Source of the DNA: Betaproteobacteria bacterium
Lineage (GTDB): Bacteria > Pseudomonadota > Gammaproteobacteria > Burkholderiales > SG8-39
Assembly (NCBI GenBank): GCA_005881355.1
Contig: VBDM01000015.1
Location: 1 to 10,903, forward strand
Length of the DNA stretch: 10,903 nt
Direction of reading: 5' to 3'
Shown: in pieces, positions 1 to 5,885 of the stretch
How positions within the stretch are numbered: the first letter of the stretch is position 1
Layout of the letters: every line of letters begins with the position of its first letter
Notes under the pieces: model-generated
Databases searched by the model: none
What the model was told of the DNA's origin: nothing
What the model saw: the letters and a program-made list of their open reading frames with translations, nothing else
Translations under genes and position numbers: made by a program

Positions 1-257
1 CGCGGAGCGCGGCGGGCGTTCTTTCGGCAGTCGGGCTCCAGGCGTGGATCGCTTCGACGCCGGAACAATACGTGCGGCTCGCGGTCGAGCTCGCGCGCGA
101 TGAGCCGGTTCTTGCGAAGCTGCGCGAGTCGCTGCGCCCGATGATGCGCGAATCGCCGGTAATGGACGAAACCGGCTTTGCGCGCGGCGTCGAAGCGGCT
201 TACCGCGGCATGTGGCGCGCCTGGTGCGCCAGCCCCGCGAGCGGGTCAGCCCGGTGA
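1..257 (+). CDS. C-terminal end of a SPINDLY/OGT-type TPR glycosyltransferase (5' partial)
   Basis: The first complete codon is at base 3; about 84 residues are readable before the TGA at 255-257, and the rest of the gene lies upstream of the window. The segment reads AVGLQAWIA, then TPEQYVRLAVELARDE, then a leucine/arginine helix (LAKLRESLRPMM), then SPVMDETGFARGVEAAYR and GMWRAWC. This is the usual ending of the bacterial SPINDLY-like O-linked GlcNAc transferase family (Glyco_transf_41 C-terminal region), where TPR repeats precede a GT-B catalytic domain. Such proteins transfer sugars from nucleotide sugars to protein Ser/Thr. The donor-binding and catalytic parts are not visible here, so activity cannot be judged. 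The TPR part is assumed from the family and was not seen. Family assignment rests on this C-terminal pattern alone. Confidence 0.75.
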   Translation, partial: RSAAGVLSAVGLQAWIASTPEQYVRLAVELARDEPVLAKLRESLRPMMRESPVMDETGFARGVEAAYRGMWRAWCASPASGSAR

Positions 258-261
258 GGTA

Positions 262-270
262 TGCCATAAT
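262..270 (+). promoter_or_regulatory. Possible extended -10 promoter for the 296-631 gene
   Basis: TGC-CATAAT reads as an extended -10 element (TGn followed by a TATAAT-like hexamer at 265-270). It lies just after the upstream stop codon and 25 bases before the ATG at 296. I see no good -35 hexamer at the expected distance, so the call rests on the extended -10 alone. A start near 277 would give a leader of about 19 bases. Confidence 0.35.
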
Positions 271-295
271 TCGATTTTTTCAGCGCCGCGCCCGC

Positions 296-631
296 ATGTT
301 CGGAAACTGGTTCAATTGCAAGGAAGTGGACGAGTTCGCCGATACGATCGTGGCCGATCTGGTGAAGCGCTTCCCGCCTTCCGGCGTGGGCGTCCCGGCG
401 AAAAAGGCGGCGGAGCGGCTGAAGAAGACGCACGACTCGATATTCGCCCGCATCGAGGCGTTCGCCCGTGCGCAGCAGCTGAATCTGTACAAGAAGGCGC
501 ATCTCGGAAACCGCGTCAAATGGGCGCTGAAGGAAGCGGGATATCCGGAGGAATTCGTCGATGCCCTGACCTACGAGCTCGTGACCGTGGTTACGCTCGT
601 GTCGGGCAGGCGCGGCAAGGTCAGTCCCTGA
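296..631 (+). CDS. Small hypothetical protein, 111 aa
   Basis: This is a soluble, charged protein of 111 residues that I do not recognise. It begins MFGNWFNCKEVDEFADTIV and has a basic middle (KKAAERLKKTH). A mostly helical stretch with ARAQQLNLYKKAHLGNRVKW follows, and the end is hydrophobic and helical (YELVTVVTLVSG). There is no signal peptide, membrane segment or metal-binding cysteine cluster; one cysteine is at residue 9. I chose the ATG at 296 because the longer reading (from 212) starts inside the preceding glycosyltransferase gene and begins with an arginine-rich run, while a promoter-like element lies between. No strong Shine-Dalgarno precedes 296. Conventional codon use and absence of a better overlapping frame support it being real. 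Function unknown. Confidence 0.7.
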   Translation: MFGNWFNCKEVDEFADTIVADLVKRFPPSGVGVPAKKAAERLKKTHDSIFARIEAFARAQQLNLYKKAHLGNRVKWALKEAGYPEEFVDALTYELVTVVTLVSGRRGKVSP

Positions 632-650
632 CCGGCCGCCGGCGCCTCGG

Positions 651-678
651 TTGACTTTGGGCCGGGGACGCCTAGCAT
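651..678 (+). promoter_or_regulatory. Sigma70-like promoter upstream of the 725-1027 gene
   Basis: TTGACT at 651-656 (one mismatch to the -35 consensus) is followed after a 16-base spacer by TAGCAT at 673-678 (a weaker -10). It lies in the 93-base gap between the two small genes and would start transcription near 685, giving a leader of about 40 bases. Confidence 0.5.
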
Positions 679-724
679 AGGGTGAAGACGCGGGCGAAAT
701 CCGCGTCTCACGGCTGGACGAATT

Positions 725-1027
725 ATGGTCGCGACCTCCCCCGAGAAGCCGGCAGTGGATGTCGAAGCGCTCGCCGCGGCGCTGCGCGCGCTCGGCATGC
801 TCTACGGCGCGAGCCAGCCGCTCGCGCAGACGATCGCCGGCGCAAAAGACGAGGCCGAGGCGATCCGCATGTATGTCGAGCGCGAGCGACCGCACCTGCT
901 CGCGAGCTACGACCTCGAGACGCTGGTGAAGATGGTTCAGGGGGCGCGCGAAGCGAAGACGGACGCCAAGGCGAGCGTCGAGCAGTTCAGCCCCAGCGAC
1001 AAGTCGCCCGCAAAACGCCGCAGCTAG
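725..1027 (+). CDS. Small hypothetical protein, 100 aa
   Basis: I do not recognise this 100-residue protein. After a proline-containing start (MVATSPEKPAVDVEALAAA) it is predicted largely alpha-helical: ALRALGMLYGASQPLAQTI, then AGAKDEAEAIRMYVERERPHLL, then SYDLETLVKMVQGAREAK. It ends in a polar, basic tail (SDKSPAKRRS). No cysteines, signal peptide or membrane helix are seen. The ATG at 725 has only a weak purine stretch upstream. A sigma70-like promoter at 651-678 suggests it is transcribed on its own. The dehydrogenase operon downstream starts 131 bases later behind its own regulatory region, so this gene is probably not part of it. Main alternative: a spurious ORF in GC-rich DNA. A coding role is favoured because it fills the gap between promoter elements and has a protein-like composition. 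Confidence 0.6.
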   Translation: MVATSPEKPAVDVEALAAALRALGMLYGASQPLAQTIAGAKDEAEAIRMYVERERPHLLASYDLETLVKMVQGAREAKTDAKASVEQFSPSDKSPAKRRS

Positions 1028-1039
1028 TCGAGGAAGCGG

Positions 1040-1107
1040 ATCTCCACGTCCGGCACGCAGCCTTTAAACCCTCGATAGTGCCGGGCCCGGGTCCAAGGGG
1101 TGGAGAT
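1040..1107 (+). repeat. Nested inverted repeats upstream of the formate dehydrogenase promoter
   Basis: Outer arms ATCTCCAC (1040-1047) and GTGGAGAT (1100-1107) are perfect 8-base complements. Inside them CCGGCAC (1050-1056) and GTGCCGG (1078-1084) form a second perfect pair, extendable to 9 bp with a G-U pair. The loop is 21 bases. There is no T-run, so it is not a classical intrinsic terminator. It ends two bases before the FNR-type box and could be a regulator site, an mRNA-end structure for the upstream gene, or chance in GC-rich DNA. Confidence 0.35.
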
Positions 1108-1109
1108 TA

Positions 1110-1152
1110 TTGATGCCTGTCAAGCTTTTGCCAGCAGGCCCGGAAGTAAAAT
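1110..1152 (+). promoter_or_regulatory. FNR-type operator and class II promoter for the formate dehydrogenase operon
   Basis: TTGATGCCTGTCAA at 1110-1123 matches the FNR/Anr consensus TTGAT-N4-ATCAA with one change (G for A at the first base of the right half-site). A -10-like TAAAAT lies at 1147-1152, 23 bases after the box. The box centre (1116.5) then falls about 41.5-42.5 bases before the predicted start, the spacing of class II activation, and no separate -35 hexamer is needed. The identical layout recurs before the downstream fhs gene. Which family member binds (FNR, Anr, Dnr, FixK or other) cannot be told. The predicted transcription start coincides with the ATG at 1159. Confidence 0.65.
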
Positions 1153-1158
1153 GATCAG

Positions 1159-2895
1159 ATGAGCGACCGGGCCCCCTCGAAACCGCAGGAGCAGGGGAAG
1201 CGCGCGCGGGTGCGCGGCACGCCCAAGGGGCGCCAGGTCGATCCCAAGGCGCGGGAGGAAATCCAGGCGCTGCTCAAGGGCTCTCCACGCCGGCGCGACC
1301 TGCTGATCGAATACCTGCACCGCATCCAGGATCGTTATGGGCACCTCTCGGCCGCGCATCTGGTCGCGCTCGCCGACGAGATGAAGCTTGCGATGACCGA
1401 GGTCTACGAGGTCGCGACCTTCTACCACCATTTCGACGTGGTGAAGGAGGGCGAGGCGGCGCCGCCCGCGATCACGGTGCGCGTGTGCGACTCGATCGCC
1501 TGCGATATCGCCGGCGCGCACGAGCTTACGGCGAAGCTGCCCGGAATTCTCGGCAAGGACGTGCGCGTGCTGCATGCGCCCTGCATCGGGCGTTGCGAAA
1601 GCGCTCCCGCCGCCGTCGTCGGCCAGAATCCCTTGCCGCATGCGACTGTCGAAAAAATTGCCGCACTGGTGAAAGCGAGGGCGGTGAAGCATCCCGCGCC
1701 CGGTTCGCGTGAATCGCATCCGCACAAGGACATCGTGAGCCCCGCGTACGTCGACTACGCCGATTACCGCGCGAAGGGCGGGTACGCTCTCGCCAAATCG
1801 TGCATCGACGGCGCAAAGAAGCGCGCGGACGTGATTGCCGTGATGGAGAATTCCGGCCTGCGCGGCCTGGGCGGCGCGGGCTTCCCCGCGGGGCGCAAGT
1901 GGAAATCCGTCGCCGCGGAGCCGGCCCCGCGCTTGATGGCGATCAACATCGACGAGGGAGAGCCCGGCACCTTCAAGGACCGCTTTTATCTCGAACGCGA
2001 CCCGCACCGCTTCGTCGAAGGCGCGCTCATCGCGGCGTGGGCGGTCGATATCGCGGAGATCTACATGTACCTGCGCGACGAGTACCACGGCTGCCGCGCC
2101 ATCCTGGAAAAGGAGATCGCCGCGCTGCAGGCGAATCCGCCTTGCAAGCTGCCGCCGATTCATCTTCGCCGCGGCGCGGGCGCTTATATCTGCGGCGAGG
2201 AATCGGCGATGATCGAGTCGATCGAGGGCAAGCGCGGCATGCCGCGCCTTCGCCCGCCTTACGTCGCGCAGGTGGGCCTGTTCAGCCGGCCGACCCTCGA
2301 GCACAACATGGAGACGCTGCACTGGGTGCGCGAGATACTCGAGCGCGGCGCGGATTGGTTCGCTTCCCAGGGGCGCAACGGCCGCAAGGGCCTGCGTTCC
2401 TTCTCTGTGAGCGGCCGCGTGAAAAAGCCGGGCGTGCATCTCGCGCCGGCCGGCATCACGGTGAAGGAACTGATCGCCGAGCACTGCGGCGGGATGCTGG
2501 ACGGGCATGCGTTCTACGCCTACTTGCCGGGAGGGGCCTCGGGCGGAATACTTCCCGCGGCGATGGGCGATATCCCGCTCGACTTCGACACCTTGAACCA
2601 GTACGGCTGCTTCATCGGCTCGGCGGCGATCGTGATCTTCTCGGACGAGGACCGCGCCACGACTGCCGCGAAAAACCTTATCAAGTTCTTCTCCGAGGAG
2701 TCCTGCGGGCAGTGCACGCCCTGCAGGGTCGGCACGGCAAAGGCCCTCAAGCTCATCGAAAAAAAGAAGTGGGACCAGCCTCTGCTGAAGGAACTTTCCC
2801 AGGCGATGATGGACGCATCCATATGCGGATTGGGGCAGGCCGCCCCCAACCCGGTGCTTTCTGTGATGAAATACTTCCCGAACGAGATAACGTGA
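1159..2895 (+). CDS. fdwB: NAD-dependent formate dehydrogenase, diaphorase (beta) subunit, NuoE-NuoF fusion
   Basis: This 578-residue flavoprotein takes electrons from the catalytic subunit and reduces NAD+ in the cytoplasm (formate dehydrogenase, EC 1.17.1.9). The N-terminal NuoE-like thioredoxin-fold domain (about 35-175) has a [2Fe-2S] set C110-x4-C115 and C142-x3-C146. After a linker comes the NuoF-like part: glycine-rich FMN-site motif GLRGLGGAGFPAGRKW (233-248), GEPGTFKDR (267-275), NADH-site motif GAGAYICGEESAM (339-351), and a C-terminal [4Fe-4S] set C516, C519, C522 and C556. The fusion and length match the two-subunit enzymes (Fdh1B of Methylorubrum, FdwB of Cupriavidus), unlike FdsG plus FdsB, which are separate. 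The next gene starts 16 bases downstream. Start: ATG 1159 is the longest reading, but the promoter geometry puts transcription start on it; GTG 1210 (561 aa) is a serious alternative. The gene symbol is by architecture and is not certain. Confidence 0.93.
   Translation: MSDRAPSKPQEQGKRARVRGTPKGRQVDPKAREEIQALLKGSPRRRDLLIEYLHRIQDRYGHLSAAHLVALADEMKLAMTEVYEVATFYHHFDVVKEGEAAPPAITVRVCDSIACDIAGAHELTAKLPGILGKDVRVLHAPCIGRCESAPAAVVGQNPLPHATVEKIAALVKARAVKHPAPGSRESHPHKDIVSPAYVDYADYRAKGGYALAKSCIDGAKKRADVIAVMENSGLRGLGGAGFPAGRKWKSVAAEPAPRLMAINIDEGEPGTFKDRFYLERDPHRFVEGALIAAWAVDIAEIYMYLRDEYHGCRAILEKEIAALQANPPCKLPPIHLRRGAGAYICGEESAMIESIEGKRGMPRLRPPYVAQVGLFSRPTLEHNMETLHWVREILERGADWFASQGRNGRKGLRSFSVSGRVKKPGVHLAPAGITVKELIAEHCGGMLDGHAFYAYLPGGASGGILPAAMGDIPLDFDTLNQYGCFIGSAAIVIFSDEDRATTAAKNLIKFFSEESCGQCTPCRVGTAKALKLIEKKKWDQPLLKELSQAMMDASICGLGQAAPNPVLSVMKYFPNEIT
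1187..1212 (+). promoter_or_regulatory. Possible ribosome binding site and alternative GTG start for the beta subunit
   Basis: A purine-rich stretch AGGAGCAGGGGAAG (1187-1200) ends 9 bases before an in-frame GTG at 1210-1212 (Val18 of the longest reading). It is the only in-frame ATG/GTG/TTG I see near the N-terminus after the first codon. Starting there removes 17 polar residues that precede the recognisable NuoE-like domain, and leaves a leader of about 51 bases from the predicted transcription start. Confidence 0.35.
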
Positions 2896-2911
2896 TGGCC
2901 GGAGGCAGCCG

Positions 2912-5731
2912 ATGGACCGCCTAAGCACCGCGCAAGCGGCGACGATGCCCGTTGAGTTCAAGTTGAACGGTAAGGCCGTCGTCGGCAGGTCGGACGAGAC
3001 CATCATTGAGACCGCCAAGCACTACGGCATCGACATCCCGCACCTCTGCTACAAGGAAGGCCTGCGACCAGACGGCAACTGCCGCGCCTGCGTGGTCGAG
3101 ATCAAGGGCGAGCGCGTGCTCGCGCCCTCCTGCTGCCGCTATCCCAAGGACGGGATGGAGGTGACGACCGACAACCCGCGCTCGGTCGCAAGCCAGAAGA
3201 TGGTGCTTGAGCTGCTCCTCTCCGACATTCCCGAGAAGTCCTACACGCTCGATTCCGAGCTGGATCACTGGGCGAAGGAGCTGAAAGTCGGCAAACCGCG
3301 CTTCGAATCGCGGCACCAGCCGAAGTCCGATCTCTCGCATTCGGCGATCGCGGTGAACCTGGATGCCTGCATCCAATGCACGAGGTGCCTCCGCGCCTGC
3401 CGCGAGGAGCAGGTGAACGACGTCATCGGCTATGCGTTCCGCGGCGAGCACTCCAAGATCGTGTTCGACCTCGACGATCCCATGGGCAATTCCACCTGCG
3501 TCGCCTGCGGCGAGTGCGTGCAAGCCTGCCCGACCGGCGCGCTGATGCCGGCTCGCGAGGTGGGAAAAATCCAGGCGGACAAAACCGTAGACTCCGTCTG
3601 CCCGTATTGCGGCGTCGGGTGCCTGCTCACCTACAACGTCAAGGGCAACAAGATCCTCTGGGTGCAGGGCCGCGAAGGGCCCGCGAACAGCAACCGCCTG
3701 TGCGTGAAGGGGCGCTACGGCTTCGATTACGTGCAGCACAAGCACAGGCTCACCAAGCCGCTCATCCGCAAGCCGGGCGTGAAAAAACACAAGGACTTCG
3801 TGGTCGATCCCGACAACTGGTCCCAGGTGTTTCGCGAGGCGAGCTGGGAAGAGGCGCTAGCTTTCGCCGCGAAGGGCCTGCGCGACATCCGCGACACCTA
3901 CGGCAAGAAGGCGCTTGCCGGTTTCGGCTCGGCGAAAGGCACGAACGAGGAAGCCTATCTTTTCCAGAAGCTCGTGCGCACGGGTTTCGGCTCGAACAAC
4001 GTCGACCACTGCACGCGGCTCTGCCACGCCTCCTCGGTCGCCGCGCTGATGGAGGGCATCAACTCGGGCGCGGTGTCGAACCAGGTGCGCGACGTGATGA
4101 ATGCGGAAGTGATTTTCCTCATCGGCGCCAACCCGACGGTAAACCACCCGGTGGCGGCGACCTGGATGAAGAACGCCGCGAGGGCGGGCGTGAAACTCAT
4201 CGTCGCCGATCCCCGGCGCGGCGACCTCGCGCGGCACGCGACCTACAACCTGCAGTTCAAGGCCGACACCGATGTCGCGCTCCTGAACGCGATGCTGCAC
4301 ACGATCGTCGAAGAAGGCCTCGTCAACGAGGCCTTCGTCCGCGACCGCACCTCGGGCTACGAGGCGCTCGCCGAGAACGTGAAGAAGTTTTCCCCCGAGG
4401 CGATGGCGCCCCTCTGCGGCATCGACGCAAAAACGATACGCGAAGTCGCGCGCCTGTACGCGACCTCCAAGGCCTCGATCATCATGTGGGGCATGGGCAT
4501 CTCGCAGCACGTGCACGGCACCGACAACGCGCGCTGCCTGATCGCGCTCGCGCTCTCGACCGGCCAGATCGGCAAGCCGGGCTCTGGCCTGCATCCCCTG
4601 CGCGGCCAGAACAACGTGCAGGGCGCGTCGGACTCGGGGCTGATCCCGATGTTCTATCCCGACTACCAGCGCGTCGCTACGCCCGAGGCGAAGGCGCGCT
4701 TCGAGAAGCTCTGGGGCATGGAGCTCGATCCGAAACCCGGGCTGACCGTGGTCGAGATCATGCACGCGGCGAAGAAGAGGGATATCCGCGGCATGTACAT
4801 CATGGGCGAGAACCCGGCGATGTCCGACCCCGACGTCGATCACGCGCGCGAGGCGCTCGCCACGCTCGACCACATGGTGGTGCAGGACATCTTCCTCACC
4901 GAGACGGCTTACCTCGCCGACGTGGTGCTGCCCGCAACGGCGTGGCCGGAGAAAGTCGGCACCGTCACCAACACCGATCGCATGGTGCAACTGGGCAGAA
5001 AAGCGATCGAGCCGCCCGGCGAGGCGAAAGAGGACCTCTGGCTCATCAACGAGCTCGCCAAGCGCATCGGGCTTCCCTGGAACTACACGCATCCGCGCGA
5101 GGTGTTCAACGAGATGCGCCAGTGCATGGACTCGATCGCGGGGATCACTTGGGAGCGCCTCGAGCGCGATTCGTCGGTGACCTATCCGTGCGAGAAAGAA
5201 GGCGATCCGGGCGAACCCGTCGTATTCGTCACGCACTTCCCCACGACTACAGGTCGCGGCAAGTTCGTTCCTGCGGACCTGATTTCGGCCGACGAGCGCC
5301 CGGACGATCAGTATCCGATGGTGCTAATCACCGGCCGTCAACTCGAGCACTGGCACACCGGCGCGATGACGCGCCGCGCGACGGTGCTCGACGACATCGA
5401 ACCCGAGCCGGTCGCGTCGTTCCATCCGCTCGACCTCGACCGGTTCGGCGTGAAGGCGGGCGAGATCGTCACGGTGGAATCGCGCCGCGGCAAGATCGCG
5501 CTCTACGCGCGCGCAGACGAAGGCACGCCGGCGGGCGCGGTGTTCATCCCGTTCTGCTACTACGAGGCGGCGGCGAACATGCTCACAAACCCGAAGCTCG
5601 ACCCGGTCGGAAAAATTCCGGAATTCAAGTACTGCGCGGTGAAAGTCACAAAGGGCGGGCCGACGCCGATGCACTCGAGCTTCGGCGGCGGCCAAGCGCT
5701 CTCCGAGCTGAAGGAAGCATCGAAAGCGTAG
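2912..5731 (+). CDS. fdwA: NAD-dependent formate dehydrogenase, catalytic (alpha) subunit, Mo/W-bisMGD
   Basis: The 939-residue catalytic subunit oxidises formate to CO2 and passes electrons through Fe-S clusters to the beta subunit. In order: an N-terminal [2Fe-2S] ferredoxin domain (C46, C57, C60, C74 or C75); two ferredoxin-type [4Fe-4S] motifs (C153/156/159/163 and C196/199/202/206); the cofactor-proximal [4Fe-4S] set C230, C233, C237, C264; the molybdopterin oxidoreductase core; and a C-terminal dinucleotide-binding domain (about 800-911). The active-site pair is C371-H372 in RLCHASSV, and R564 in PLRGQNNVQGASD. Their 193-residue spacing equals that of residues 140 and 333 in E. coli FdhF, so this is a Cys, not selenocysteine, enzyme. 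The HxxDCxxC cluster motif of NuoG/FdsA-like proteins is absent. Start ATG 2912 has GGAGG at 2901-2905. No fdsC/fdsD chaperone gene follows. Whether the metal is Mo or W cannot be read. Confidence 0.95.
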   Translation: MDRLSTAQAATMPVEFKLNGKAVVGRSDETIIETAKHYGIDIPHLCYKEGLRPDGNCRACVVEIKGERVLAPSCCRYPKDGMEVTTDNPRSVASQKMVLELLLSDIPEKSYTLDSELDHWAKELKVGKPRFESRHQPKSDLSHSAIAVNLDACIQCTRCLRACREEQVNDVIGYAFRGEHSKIVFDLDDPMGNSTCVACGECVQACPTGALMPAREVGKIQADKTVDSVCPYCGVGCLLTYNVKGNKILWVQGREGPANSNRLCVKGRYGFDYVQHKHRLTKPLIRKPGVKKHKDFVVDPDNWSQVFREASWEEALAFAAKGLRDIRDTYGKKALAGFGSAKGTNEEAYLFQKLVRTGFGSNNVDHCTRLCHASSVAALMEGINSGAVSNQVRDVMNAEVIFLIGANPTVNHPVAATWMKNAARAGVKLIVADPRRGDLARHATYNLQFKADTDVALLNAMLHTIVEEGLVNEAFVRDRTSGYEALAENVKKFSPEAMAPLCGIDAKTIREVARLYATSKASIIMWGMGISQHVHGTDNARCLIALALSTGQIGKPGSGLHPLRGQNNVQGASDSGLIPMFYPDYQRVATPEAKARFEKLWGMELDPKPGLTVVEIMHAAKKRDIRGMYIMGENPAMSDPDVDHAREALATLDHMVVQDIFLTETAYLADVVLPATAWPEKVGTVTNTDRMVQLGRKAIEPPGEAKEDLWLINELAKRIGLPWNYTHPREVFNEMRQCMDSIAGITWERLERDSSVTYPCEKEGDPGEPVVFVTHFPTTTGRGKFVPADLISADERPDDQYPMVLITGRQLEHWHTGAMTRRATVLDDIEPEPVASFHPLDLDRFGVKAGEIVTVESRRGKIALYARADEGTPAGAVFIPFCYYEAAANMLTNPKLDPVGKIPEFKYCAVKVTKGGPTPMHSSFGGGQALSELKEASKA

Positions 5732-5788
5732 TTCCGACCATCCTCTGACGGCCGAAGCCGCGGGCCGCCGGGACCCTCGATCTGCGTC

Positions 5789-5831
5789 TTGACCTTCGTC
5801 AATGTTCGCGCAATCGCGCCGCCTTTATAGT
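5789..5831 (+). promoter_or_regulatory. FNR-type operator and class II promoter for fhs
   Basis: TTGACCTTCGTCAA at 5789-5802 is a perfect 5-4-5 inverted repeat (TTGAC/GTCAA) and keeps the TTGA-N6-TCAA core of FNR/Anr/Dnr/FixK sites, with two symmetric changes from TTGAT-N4-ATCAA. TATAGT at 5826-5831 is a good -10, 23 bases after the box, so the box is centred about 41.5-42.5 bases before the predicted start near 5837-5838. TTGACC is not a usable -35 for this -10 because the spacer would be 31 bases. The leader to the ATG at 5886 would be about 48 bases. Confidence 0.7.
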
Positions 5832-5885
5832 GTCTCGCCCGTAAGATCAAGCACAATTGCTGTCCCGCAGCAGAAGGAGCAGTGA

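Noticed and set aside
1081..1090. Palindrome CCGGGCCCGG
   Set aside because: A pure G/C 10-base palindrome is expected by chance in such DNA and matches no operator I know.
1120..3018. Long 632-codon open frame on the minus strand over the beta-subunit gene
   Set aside because: It is the antisense shadow of a clearly recognisable gene; its translation is Arg/His/Ala-rich low-complexity sequence without any family motif.
3376..5748. Long + strand open frame of 790 codons inside the alpha-subunit gene
   Set aside because: An arginine-rich out-of-frame translation of GC-rich codons; the overlapping frame carries all the Fe-S and active-site motifs of formate dehydrogenase.
5749..5760. CGGC-CGAA-GCCG hairpin after the alpha-subunit gene as an intrinsic terminator
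   Set aside because: The stem is 4 bp and no T-run follows; I see no convincing rho-independent terminator anywhere in the window.
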